From positions 62,001 through 126,000 of the forward strand of contig JAFKJK010000007.1 of the NCBI GenBank assembly GCA_017306015.1: a stretch of 64,000 bases of DNA, read 5' to 3'. Shown piece after piece: positions 39,829-47,638 of this stretch; the first letter of the stretch is position 1; each line of letters starts with the position of its first letter. The notes below the pieces were generated by a model. That model saw nothing but the letters and a program-made list of their open reading frames with translations, did no database searches and was not told the origin of the DNA. Source of the DNA: Propionibacteriaceae bacterium (GTDB lineage Bacteria > Actinomycetota > Actinomycetes > Propionibacteriales > Propionibacteriaceae). The position numbers and the translations under genes are program-made.

Positions 39829-41073
39829 TCAGCGGTTGAAGTCGGCCAGGGTCTCCCGGGCCTGGGCCAGCCAGGTCGCGTACGTGTCGATCGACTCCTG
39901 GGCCTTCGCGGCGGCCTTGACGTCGCCACGCGCGGCGGCCTTGGCGATCTTCTCGGTCAGCTTGTCGATCTCCGTCGACAGCATCGCGACGGTCTCCTCG
40001 GCGCGCGCCTTCGCCTCGGGGTCGGTGCGCCGCCACTCGTCCTCCTCGGCGGAGCGGATGGCGTTCTCCAGCGCCTTCACCCGGGCGTCCAGGGTCCGGA
40101 TCTGCTCGCGGGGAACGCGGCCGAGGGCGTTGAACTTCTCCAGGAACGTGCGGAAGGCCGCCCGTGCGGAAGCGACGTCGGTGACCGGGACGATGGCCGC
40201 CTCAGCTTCGTCCAGCAGCGCCCGCTTCGCGGTCAGGTTGCCGGTGTACTCGGCGTCCTGTGCGCTCAGGACGGCGGTGCGGGCGTTAAAGAAGTCGTCC
40301 TGGATCGCCCGGAACTCCGCCCACAGCGCGTCGTCGACCTCACGCGGTGCGGGCCCGGCCGCCTTCCAGCGGGTCATCAGGTCACGGAAGGCTCCGGCGG
40401 TCGGGCCCCACTCGGTGGACGTGGCCAGCTCGCGAGCCTCGGCGATCAGCTGCTCCTTGGCCTGCTTCGCGGTCTCGCGGCGGGCGCTCTGCTCGGCGAA
40501 CTGGGCCTTGCGCCGCCGGGTGTAGGTCGTCCGCGCCGTCGAGAACCGATGCCACAGCTCGTCATCGGTGGCCCGGTCGATCCGTGGCAGCGCCTTCCAC
40601 TCGTCCAGCAGGCTGCGGAAGCGGTTCACGCCACCTCGCCAGTCGTTGCCGGCCGCGAGGTCCTCGGCCTCGGTGACCATGGCCTCCTTGGCGGCGCGGG
40701 TGGCGTCGTGCTGCCGCGCGCGCTCGGCCTTGCGTGCCGCCGACTGCTCGTCCAGCAGCGGAGCGAGCCCGTCGAGCTTGGCCTCCAGGGCGGCGAAGTC
40801 GCCGACGGCGTTCGCGCTGGTCACCGCCGTCCGCACCGTCTTGATGCTCTGCCGGGCCTCCTCGGGGCTCAGCGCACCCGAACGGACCCTGCTGTCCAGC
40901 AGCCCGACCTCCACTTCCAGCGCTTCGAAGCGGCGGACGTAGAAGGCCAGCGCCTCCTCTGCGGAGGCGTCCGGGATCTGACCGACGCTGCGTTCGCCGT
41001 CGGCGGTGCGCACGTAGACCGTGCCGTCCGCGTCGACGCGCCCGAAGTCCGCCGGACCTGCGCTGGATGTCAT
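39829..41073 (-). CDS. DUF349 domain protein
   Basis: A 414-residue, highly charged, mostly helical protein with repeated DUF349 units: LLDEWKALPRIDRATDDELWHRF, then DLMTRWKAAGPAPREVDDALWAEF and a degenerate third with FLEKFNALGRVPREQ. Each pairs a W-K core with a following helix. The C-terminus is coiled-coil-like. DUF349 proteins are linked to RNA or ribosome stress functions in some bacteria, but the role here is unknown. The ATG at 41071-41073 is chosen over a longer reading to 41115 because the extra 14 residues are not protein-like. Confidence 0.82.
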   Translation of the reverse strand: MTSSAGPADFGRVDADGTVYVRTADGERSVGQIPDASAEEALAFYVRRFEALEVEVGLLDSRVRSGALSPEEARQSIKTVRTAVTSANAVGDFAALEAKLDGLAPLLDEQSAARKAERARQHDATRAAKEAMVTEAEDLAAGNDWRGGVNRFRSLLDEWKALPRIDRATDDELWHRFSTARTTYTRRRKAQFAEQSARRETAKQAKEQLIAEARELATSTEWGPTAGAFRDLMTRWKAAGPAPREVDDALWAEFRAIQDDFFNARTAVLSAQDAEYTGNLTAKRALLDEAEAAIVPVTDVASARAAFRTFLEKFNALGRVPREQIRTLDARVKALENAIRSAEEDEWRRTDPEAKARAEETVAMLSTEIDKLTEKIAKAAARGDVKAAAKAQESIDTYATWLAQARETLADFNR

Positions 41074-41167
41074 GCGCACATCTTGCCCGATCAGGGCGCC
41101 AATGTGACAACGCATCAGGCTGCGCCCGGCCCCAACCCCTGCTTCAGGAGCACGACCCGGCGCCCGA

Positions 41168-41173
41168 TAGGCT
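41168..41173 (+). promoter_or_regulatory. -10 element implying a leaderless mRNA for the MBL gene
   Basis: TAGGCT lies seven bases before the GTG start at 41181, with no Shine-Dalgarno. Confidence 0.5.
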
Positions 41174-41180
41174 GTTCCGC

Positions 41181-41870
41181 GTGTTCCTGGCGTCCTTCGC
41201 CTGCGGCTACTGGCAGGCCAATTGCTACGTGGTCGCGCCCGCGGGCATCGACCAGTGCGTCATCATCGACCCGGGCCAGGACTCCGCTGAGCCGATCCGC
41301 CGGATGGTCGCCGACAACCGGCTCGACCCGCGAGCGATCCTGCTCACCCACGGCCACTTCGACCACGTCGCGGACGCGGCGGTGCTGGCCGACGAGTACG
41401 GCATCGCGGTGCACATCGATCAGGCCGACGAACACCTTCTCAGCGATCCGGCCGCCGGCCTGAGCGCCGACGGGGCTGCGCTGGTCCGGCAACTCGTCGG
41501 CGGGACGATGCTGGTCCCCGCCCGGGTCGAGCACTACCGGGTCGGGCAGCCGCTGTCGGTGGCGCACCTCGACTTCACCGTCACCGCTGCGCCAGGACAC
41601 ACCGCGGGCAGCGTCCTGCTCGGCATCGACTACGTCGGCAACCCGCAGGTGAAGCGGCTGGTCTTCTGCGGGGACGTGGTCTTCGCCGATTCCGTCGGCC
41701 GCAGCGACCTGCCGGGTGGGGACGCAGCGGTGATGCGGCAGACCCTGTCCACGGTGGTGCTCGCGCTGCCGGACACCACGGCACTGCTGCCCGGCCACGG
41801 ACAGCAGACCACCATGGCCCGGGAACGGGTCAGCAACCCGTACCTGCAAGCGACGTACCTGAGGAACTGA
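41181..41870 (+). CDS. MBL-fold metallohydrolase (glyoxalase II-like)
   Basis: A 229-residue metallo-beta-lactamase fold hydrolase. The metal site is in LTHGHFDHV (HxHxDH), APGHTAGSV, FCGDVVF and LPGHG. The N-terminus FACGYWQANCYVVA is the usual glyoxalase II-like start. The GTG at 41181 is chosen because of this and a -10 element 7 bases upstream. It shares a base with the hisS start, and MBL-hisS is a conserved actinobacterial pair. The substrate is not known. Confidence 0.87.
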   Translation: MFLASFACGYWQANCYVVAPAGIDQCVIIDPGQDSAEPIRRMVADNRLDPRAILLTHGHFDHVADAAVLADEYGIAVHIDQADEHLLSDPAAGLSADGAALVRQLVGGTMLVPARVEHYRVGQPLSVAHLDFTVTAAPGHTAGSVLLGIDYVGNPQVKRLVFCGDVVFADSVGRSDLPGGDAAVMRQTLSTVVLALPDTTALLPGHGQQTTMARERVSNPYLQATYLRN

Positions 41871-43204
41871 TGGCCAACCGTCCCAAGCCGCTGTCCGGCT
41901 TCCCTGAGTTCACGCCGGCCGGCAGGATCGTCGAGCAGCGTGTGCTGGCGAGCCTGGCCGCGACGTTCGAGCTGCACGGCTTCGGCTCGATCGAGACCCG
42001 CGCGGTCGAACCCCTCGAGCAGCTGTCCCGCAAGGGGGAGATCACCAAGGAGGTCTTCGCCGTCCGCCGGCTGCACGCGTCCGCGGACGCCGCCGATGAC
42101 CTGGGCCTGCACTTCGACCTCACCGTCCCGTTCGCCCGCTACGTGCTGGAGAACTCGGCGAACCTGCAGTTCCCGTTCCGGCGCTACCAGATCCAGAAGG
42201 CGTGGCGGGGGGAGCGGCCGCAGGAGGGCCGCTACCGCGAGTTCACCCAGGCCGACATCGACATCGTCGGTGCCGAGAACCTCGCCACGCACCACGACGT
42301 CGAGGTGGCACTGGTCACGCTGGAGGCGCTGGAGCGGCTGCACGTCGACTTCGGCGTCCCGGTGGCGGTGATGAGCGTGAACAACCGGCAACTGTCCGAG
42401 GGCTTCTACCGGGGCCTCGGCGTCGAGGACCATCTCGCCGTCCTGCAGCGGGTGGACAAGCTGGACAAGATCGGGCCGGACGCCGTCGCCGACCTGCTGG
42501 TCACCGAGCTGGAGATGTCGCCGGCGGCGGCGTCCGCGTGCCTGCGGCTGGCCACCATCCGCACCCCCGATGCGAGCTTCGTCGACCAGGTGGACGCGCT
42601 GGGAGTCAGCGACCCGATGCTCACCCAGGGCCTGGAGCTCCTGGCAACCGTCGTCGAGGCCGCCGGACGCCAGGTGCCGGGACGTCTCGTCGCCGACCTG
42701 AAGATCGCCCGCGGCCTGGACTACTACACCGGCACCGTCTACGAGACGACCATGACCGGGTACGAGTCGATGGGCTCGATCTGTTCGGGCGGACGCTACG
42801 ACTCGCTCGCCAGCGACGGCCGGATGACCTACCCCGGGGTGGGACTGAGCATCGGGGTCAGCCGGATCCTGGTGCCGCTGATCGGCAAGGGCGTGCTGGC
42901 CGCGTCCCGGCCGGTGCCCAGTTGCGTGCTGGTCGCCGTGGACTCCGAGGAGACCCGGGCCCAGGCCAACGCCACCGCGGCCCGGCTCCGGGCCCGCGGC
43001 ATCCCCTGCGAGGTCGCACCGAGGGCCGACAGGTTCGGCAAGCAGATCCGCCATGCCGACCGGCGCGGCATCCCGTTCGTGTGGTTCTCCTCCGACGAGG
43101 TCAAGGACGTCCGCTCGGGCGTCCAGGTGCCGGCCGACCCGGACGCCTGGCTGCCGCCCGAGGCCGACCTGCGTCCGTCCGTCGTAAGATCGCCTCTGGC
43201 CTGA
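41870..43204 (+). CDS. hisS: Histidyl-tRNA synthetase
   Basis: A 444-residue class II synthetase. Motif 2 region RYQIQKAWRGERPQ, the HisA signature KIARGLDYYTGTVYE and the glycine-rich motif 3 VGLSIGVSRI are present, with an anticodon-binding domain at the C-terminus (CVLVAVDSEETRAQA). The ATG shares a base with the MBL stop. It resembles the longer-spacer HisRS form with SICSGGRYDSLA, which is normal in Actinobacteria. Confidence 0.95.
   Translation: MANRPKPLSGFPEFTPAGRIVEQRVLASLAATFELHGFGSIETRAVEPLEQLSRKGEITKEVFAVRRLHASADAADDLGLHFDLTVPFARYVLENSANLQFPFRRYQIQKAWRGERPQEGRYREFTQADIDIVGAENLATHHDVEVALVTLEALERLHVDFGVPVAVMSVNNRQLSEGFYRGLGVEDHLAVLQRVDKLDKIGPDAVADLLVTELEMSPAAASACLRLATIRTPDASFVDQVDALGVSDPMLTQGLELLATVVEAAGRQVPGRLVADLKIARGLDYYTGTVYETTMTGYESMGSICSGGRYDSLASDGRMTYPGVGLSIGVSRILVPLIGKGVLAASRPVPSCVLVAVDSEETRAQANATAARLRARGIPCEVAPRADRFGKQIRHADRRGIPFVWFSSDEVKDVRSGVQVPADPDAWLPPEADLRPSVVRSPLA
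43185..43190 (+). promoter_or_regulatory. Candidate -10 element for aspS
   Basis: TAAGAT lies inside the end of hisS, 41 bases before the aspS GTG. A small perfect hairpin, GGCCTG-AATC-CAGGCC (43198-43213), follows in the would-be leader. Confidence 0.35.
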
Positions 43205-43231
43205 ATCCAGGCCGATGAAAGGACTTCTCCC

Positions 43232-45040
43232 GTGATTCGCACCCATCAGGCGGGCTCGCTGCGCCCGGAGCACGTCGGCACCACGGTCACGCTGGCCGGC
43301 TGGGTGGCGAAGCGCCGGGACCTCGGCGGGGTGGCCTTCCTCGATCTGCGGGACGCCAGCGGCATCGTCCAGGTCGTCGTCCGCGACGAGGTGCTGGCGT
43401 CCAGCGGTGCCCACGCGCTGCGCAACGAGTACTGCATCGCCGTCACGGGCGTGGTCGAGGCGCGGGACGCCGACACCGTCAACCCGAACCTGGCGACCGG
43501 CGAGGTGGAGGTGGCGGCGGCCACGCTCGAGGTGCTCAACCCGAGCGCTGCGCTGCCGTTCCAGATCGACGAGCGCGTCAGCGTCGGCGAGGACGCCCGG
43601 CTGAAGTACCGCTACCTCGACCTGCGCAGGACGCGGATGCACGAGGCGCTGGTGCTGCGGGCGGCGGTGACCGGCGCGATCCGCAAGACCCTGGACGCCC
43701 TGGACTTCTACGACATCGAGACCCCGACGCTGACCCGGTCGACGCCGGAGGGCGCCCGGGACTTCGTGGTGCCGGCGCGACTGTCCCCGGGCAGCTGGTA
43801 CGCGCTGCCGCAGAGCCCGCAGTTGTTCAAGCAGCTGCTGATGGTCGCCGGGATGGAGCGGTACTACCAGATCGCCCGCTGCTACCGGGACGAGGACTTC
43901 CGCGCCGACCGGCAGCCGGAGTTCACCCAGCTGGACGTCGAGATGAGCTTCGTCGACCAGGACGACGTGATCGCTGTCGCCGAACAGGTGATGGCCGCCT
44001 GCTGGAAGCTGATCGGCGTCGAGATGTCGCTGCCGCTGCCGCGGATGACCTGGGCGGACGCGATGGCGGACTACGGCTCCGACAAGCCCGATCTCCGCTT
44101 CGACAACAAGATCCGCGAGCTCACCGGGTTCTTCGCTGAGACGCCGTTCCGGGTCTTCCAAGCCGACTATGTCGGCGGCGTCGTGATGCCCGGCGGCGGT
44201 TCGCAGCCGCGGCGCACCTTCGACGCCTGGCAGGAGTGGGCCAAGCAGCGCGGCGCCAGGGGCCTGGCCTACGTCACCATCGGCGAGGACGGCGAGCTCG
44301 GCGGCCCGGTCGCCAAGAACATCTCCGAAGCCGAGCGAGCCGGCCTGGCCGCGGCGATGGACGCCCAACCGGGCGACTGCATCTTCTTCGGCGCCGGCCG
44401 GCGGGAAGCCACCCAGGAGCTGCTCGGCGCCGCCCGGCTGGAGATCGCCCGCCGCTGCGGGCTCATCCCTGAATCGAGTTCAGGGCAGGCTGCCGCGTGG
44501 TCGTTCCTGTGGGTCGTGGACGCGCCGATGTTCAAGCTCCGCGAGGACGCCGAGGCGTCCGGGGACGTGGCCGTCGGTGGCGGCAAGTACACCGCCGTCC
44601 ACCACGCCTTCACCTCGCCCAAGCCGGAGTCGATGGACACCTTCGACACCGACCCGGGCAGCGCGCTGAGCTACGGCTACGACTTCATCTGCAACGGCAA
44701 CGAGATCGGTGGCGGCTCGATCCGTATCCACCGCCGCGACGTTCAGGAGCGGGTGTTCCAGGTGATGGGGCTTACCCCGGAGGAGTCGCAGGAGAAGTTC
44801 GGTTTCCTGCTGGATGCCTTCGCCTACGGCGCCCCGCCGCATGGCGGCATCGCGTTCGGCCTGGACCGGCTCGTCATGCTGCTGGGTGGGTTCGAGACCA
44901 TCCGCGACGTGATCGCCTTTCCGAAGACCGGCAACGGCTACGACCCGCTCACCGGCGCCCCGGCACCGATCACCGCCCGGCAGCGCAAGGAGGCCGGCGT
45001 CGACGCGCCGCCGAAGAAGGCGGACGCGCCCGTCGCCTGA
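43232..45040 (+). CDS. aspS: Aspartyl-tRNA synthetase
   Basis: A 602-residue class IIb synthetase of bacterial type. An N-terminal OB anticodon domain begins with [18 protein letters not shown], motif 2 is [17 protein letters not shown], the bacterial GAD insert spans about residues 290-420, and motif 3 is [15 protein letters not shown]. Near residues 413-422 there is an apparent insert of six or seven residues ([10 protein letters not shown]) encoded by a hairpin sequence; homologues go from GLI-xES straight to WSF. It starts at GTG behind GAAAGGA. Confidence 0.95.
   Translation: MIRTHQAGSLRPEHVGTTVTLAGWVAKRRDLGGVAFLDLRDASGIVQVVVRDEVLASSGAHALRNEYCIAVTGVVEARDADTVNPNLATGEVEVAAATLEVLNPSAALPFQIDERVSVGEDARLKYRYLDLRRTRMHEALVLRAAVTGAIRKTLDALDFYDIETPTLTRSTPEGARDFVVPARLSPGSWYALPQSPQLFKQLLMVAGMERYYQIARCYRDEDFRADRQPEFTQLDVEMSFVDQDDVIAVAEQVMAACWKLIGVEMSLPLPRMTWADAMADYGSDKPDLRFDNKIRELTGFFAETPFRVFQADYVGGVVMPGGGSQPRRTFDAWQEWAKQRGARGLAYVTIGEDGELGGPVAKNISEAERAGLAAAMDAQPGDCIFFGAGRREATQELLGAARLEIARRCGLIPESSSGQAAAWSFLWVVDAPMFKLREDAEASGDVAVGGGKYTAVHHAFTSPKPESMDTFDTDPGSALSYGYDFICNGNEIGGGSIRIHRRDVQERVFQVMGLTPEESQEKFGFLLDAFAYGAPPHGGIAFGLDRLVMLLGGFETIRDVIAFPKTGNGYDPLTGAPAPITARQRKEAGVDAPPKKADAPVA
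44467..44485 (+). repeat. Short palindrome inside aspS
   Basis: CCCTGAA-TCGAG-TTCAGGG is a perfect 7-bp inverted repeat preceded by CTCAT, in the form of the dispersed TCATCCC-type palindromes. It encodes PESSSG in AspRS. Confidence 0.55.
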
Positions 45041-45061
45041 TTGCGGTCCGGCGAAGGCCTT

Positions 45062-45144
45062 TCGTCATCCCGGCGAAGGCCGGGATCTCCACCTGACCAG
45101 ACGGCCGTTGATCCGGAGGTCCCGGGTCAAGCCCGGGATGACGA
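45062..45144. repeat. REP-like dispersed palindromic element, full copy
   Basis: The 83-base element runs from CGTCATCCCGG to CCGGGATGACG, exact 11-bp terminal inverted repeats. Each end also folds alone: TCCCGGCGAAGGCCGGGA on the left and TCCCGGGTCAAGCCCGGGA on the right. It fills the gap between convergent aspS and padR. Related units occur at 39703-39828 and 47514-47540. Such GTCATCCCGG palindromes are familiar as extragenic repeats in many bacteria. Confidence 0.65.
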
Positions 45145-45156
45145 TAGGGGAAGCAA

Positions 45157-45201
45157 ACGGTGGACAGCCCCCGGCGGCTGAGCCGGGGAACCGTCCACCG
45201 T
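45157..45201 (-). terminator. Strong two-part hairpin terminator for padR
   Basis: A 9-bp outer stem, ACGGTGGAC with GTCCACCGT, encloses a 7-bp inner stem, CCCCGGC with GCCGGGG, and a 6-base loop. On the minus strand it lies 19 bases after the padR stop and is followed by TTTGCTT, so it looks like an intrinsic terminator for padR. It may also stop aspS transcripts. Confidence 0.65.
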
Positions 45202-45219
45202 GTGATGGGGGAGTGAGAC

Positions 45220-45975
45220 CTACCTCAGGTCGTCGCCGTTGTGGACGTCGCCGTCACCGGAGTCCGCGTCCGTGTCCTCGGCCAGCAGGCCGTAGAGCTT
45301 GCGCCGGGTCTCGGCCACGAGCTTCGTCGCGGTCTCCAGTTGCGCCGGAGTGGCACTGCGGCTGAACTCCTTCAGTGCACCGGCGGTGGCGCCCCACTCC
45401 GACCACAGCGCCTTGACCCGGTGCGGGTCGACGCCTCCGAAGCGCTCGTTGACCAGGTCGTTGACCAGGTCCCAGGGAGCGCGCTCGATGCCGTCGGCGG
45501 CCTCGCGGCCAGCCTCCGTGAGCCGGAAGCCCTTCTGGCCGCCGTTGTCGAAGGCCTCGATCAGGCCCTCGTCCTCAAGCTGCGACAGGGTGGGGTAGAC
45601 CGTCCCGGGGCTGGGCTTCCAGGCGCCGCCGGTGCGCTCGCCGAGCGCCTGCATGATCTGGTAGCCGTTCAGCGGGGACTCCGCGAGCAACGCCAGGATC
45701 GAGGTCCGGACGTGGCCGCGCCGCGCGCCGCGAAGGCGTCCCGGGCCGCCGTGCATCGGGCCACCGGCGCCGAAGGGGCCGCCGGGGCCGAAGGGGCCGC
45801 CGAACGGTCCGGGACCGAAGCCCGGTCCGGGACCGAAGCCGGCTCCGGGGCCGACCATGCCGAGGGCAGCCATCGCTGCCGCTCGGCCGTGCCGGCGTCC
45901 GTGACCTCGGCCGCCGCGGCGGGGTTCCGGACCGTCGAACGGTTCTGGATCAGGTAGATCGTTGGGGTACTTCAT
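45220..45975 (-). CDS. PadR family transcriptional regulator with Gly/Pro-rich N-terminus
   Basis: A 251-residue protein. The first 90 residues are basic and low in complexity, with GPGxG-type repeats at about 42-79. The winged-helix DNA-binding domain (about 90-160) has ILALLAESPLNGYQIMQAL and WKPSPGTVYPTLSQLEDEGLIE, the PadR signature. The C-terminal helical part should form the dimer. PadR proteins usually repress a nearby exporter and themselves; the MFS exporter at 47639 is a possible target but lies beyond rarA. Confidence 0.88.
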   Translation of the reverse strand: MKYPNDLPDPEPFDGPEPRRGGRGHGRRHGRAAAMAALGMVGPGAGFGPGPGFGPGPFGGPFGPGGPFGAGGPMHGGPGRLRGARRGHVRTSILALLAESPLNGYQIMQALGERTGGAWKPSPGTVYPTLSQLEDEGLIEAFDNGGQKGFRLTEAGREAADGIERAPWDLVNDLVNERFGGVDPHRVKALWSEWGATAGALKEFSRSATPAQLETATKLVAETRRKLYGLLAEDTDADSGDGDVHNGDDLR

Positions 45976-46040
45976 GGTGGTTCTCCTTGCGGTGAGATGG
46001 TGGGTTTCGGGGGGTCGAGGCTAGACCCGCGCCCTCGGTG

Positions 46041-46062
46041 TATCACCGATATATCGAGAATA
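46041..46062. promoter_or_regulatory. AT-rich dyad, candidate padR operator
   Basis: TATCACCGATATATCGAGAATA contains a perfect 10-bp palindrome, CGATATATCG (46047-46056), with matching TAT/ATA ends. It lies 66-87 bases before padR and between the divergent padR and rarA starts. In such GC-rich DNA an AT-rich dyad at this place suggests an autoregulatory PadR site, but no binding evidence exists. Confidence 0.45.
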
Positions 46063-46110
46063 GCTCGACCCCGGCAAGGACGCAAGTGCTGGCGTGAGGG
46101 TGGCTCGGTG

Positions 46111-46116
46111 TAGCGT
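46111..46116 (+). promoter_or_regulatory. -10 element implying a leaderless mRNA for rarA
   Basis: TAGCGT lies seven bases before the GTG at 46124. It supports that start over the in-frame GTG at 46094. Confidence 0.4.
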
Positions 46117-46123
46117 CGGCGAG

Positions 46124-47488
46124 GTGAGTACGGACCTGTTCGGCAACCCCGTCGACGAGCCGGCGACCGCGGCGTCGCGGGGGTCGCTGAGCTCGGCCGG
46201 CCACGACCAGCTGCCGCTCGCGGTTCGGCTGCGTCCGCGCACCGTCGACGAGATCGTCGGCCAGGACCACCTGCTCGGCCCGGGCTCGCCGCTGCGTCGG
46301 CTCGCCGAGGGCAACCAGGCCATGTCGGTGTTCCTGTGGGGCCCCCCGGGAGTCGGCAAGACGACCATCGCCGCGGTCGTGTCGGCCTCGGGCAAGCGGC
46401 GGTTCGTCGAGCTCTCCGCGGTCACCGCGGGGGTGAAGGAGGTCCGGGCCGCGCTGGCCGAAGCCGAACGGCAACTCGCCCGGGGCGTCGGCACCGTCCT
46501 GTTCGTCGACGAGGTGCACCGCTTCTCCAAGGCCCAGCAGGACGTCCTGCTGCCGGCGGTGGAGAACCGCCTGGTCACCCTGATCGCGGCGACGACGGAG
46601 AACCCGTCGTTCTCGGTGATCTCGCCGCTGCTGAGCCGCTCGCTGCTGCTCACCCTCAAGCCACTCTCGGACGCCGACGTCGCCGTCCTGCTCGACCGGG
46701 CGCTGACCGACGAGCGGGGGCTGGCCGGGGGTTTCACCCTCACCGAGGACGCCCGGACGGCACTGCTCCGCTTCGCCGGCGGCGACGCGCGTCGCGCTCT
46801 CACCTATCTGGAGGAGTCCGCAGCCGGCGCCGAAGCGCTCGGCGGCACCGAGATCAGCACCGACGTCGTGGCGGCGGCCGTCGACCGCGCCGCCGTCCGC
46901 TACGACCGCGGCGGCGACCAGCACTACGACGTGATCAGCGCGTTCATCAAGAGCCTGCGGGGCTCCGACGTCCAGGCCGGGCTGCACTACCTCGCCCGGA
47001 TGCTGGAGGCGGGGGAGGACCCGCGGTTCATCGCCCGAAGGCTGATCATCCTGGCCAGCGAGGACATCGGCATGGCCGCCCCTTCGGTGCTGCAGACCTG
47101 TGTCGCCGCGGCGCAGGCGGTCCAACTGATCGGACTGCCCGAGGCCCGGATCAATCTCGCCCACGCGGTGATCGCCTGCGCCATGGCGCCGAAGTCGAAC
47201 GCCGTGGTGGCGGCCATCGACGCTGCCCAGGCCGACGTCCAGGCCGGAAGGATCGGCACCGTCCCGCCCCACCTGAGGGACGCGCACTACCCAGGCGCGA
47301 AGACGTACGGCCACGGCACGGGCTACCAGTACGCCCACGACGCCGAACACGGAGTGGCCGCCCAGCAGTACCTGCCCGACGAGCTGGCCGGCGCCCGCTA
47401 CTACCGCCCGACCGACCACGGCAACGAAGCGGCGATGGCCGACCGGCTGGCCACGCTCGAGCACCTGCTCGGCCGGGACGCGGACTGA
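46124..47488 (+). CDS. rarA: Replication-associated recombination protein A
   Basis: A 454-residue AAA+ ATPase of the RarA/MgsA/WRNIP1 family, which acts at stalled replication forks. [22 protein letters not shown] begins the conserved part, Walker A is GPPGVGKTT, Walker B is LFVDEVHRF and sensor 1 is [11 protein letters not shown]. The C-terminal tetramer domain has [16 protein letters not shown] and [10 protein letters not shown]. The start at 46124 fits VSTDLFGNP; ten more residues to 46094 are possible. Confidence 0.94.
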   Translation: MSTDLFGNPVDEPATAASRGSLSSAGHDQLPLAVRLRPRTVDEIVGQDHLLGPGSPLRRLAEGNQAMSVFLWGPPGVGKTTIAAVVSASGKRRFVELSAVTAGVKEVRAALAEAERQLARGVGTVLFVDEVHRFSKAQQDVLLPAVENRLVTLIAATTENPSFSVISPLLSRSLLLTLKPLSDADVAVLLDRALTDERGLAGGFTLTEDARTALLRFAGGDARRALTYLEESAAGAEALGGTEISTDVVAAAVDRAAVRYDRGGDQHYDVISAFIKSLRGSDVQAGLHYLARMLEAGEDPRFIARRLIILASEDIGMAAPSVLQTCVAAAQAVQLIGLPEARINLAHAVIACAMAPKSNAVVAAIDAAQADVQAGRIGTVPPHLRDAHYPGAKTYGHGTGYQYAHDAEHGVAAQQYLPDELAGARYYRPTDHGNEAAMADRLATLEHLLGRDAD

Positions 47489-47513
47489 CTCCGGTCCGCC
47501 CGATCGCCAGGGC

Positions 47514-47548
47514 TTGTCATCCCGGGCTTGCCTCAGGATCTCGCAGCG
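47514..47548 (+). repeat. Degenerate REP-like half element
   Basis: GTCATCCCGGGCTTG followed by CCTCAGGATC resembles the reverse complement of the right half of the element at 45062-45144. It sits in the 150-base gap between rarA and the MFS gene. Confidence 0.5.
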
Positions 47549-47624
47549 CTCGGCCGGTCATTCGCAGGGACGCGCAGTAGCTTTGCGGCCCTGCTGTCCG
47601 TGCCGGAATGTGGGCGGGACGGAC

Positions 47625-47630
47625 TAGGTT
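47625..47630 (+). promoter_or_regulatory. -10 element implying a leaderless mRNA for the MFS gene
   Basis: TAGGTT ends eight bases before the GTG start at 47639. An open frame continues upstream, but through repeat sequence. Confidence 0.4.
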
Positions 47631-47638
47631 CACTCCTC

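Noticed and set aside
47528..47638. A 37-residue extension of the MFS protein
   Set aside because: It is translated from repeat DNA and would place a polar segment before the first helix; the GTG at 47639 follows a -10 element.
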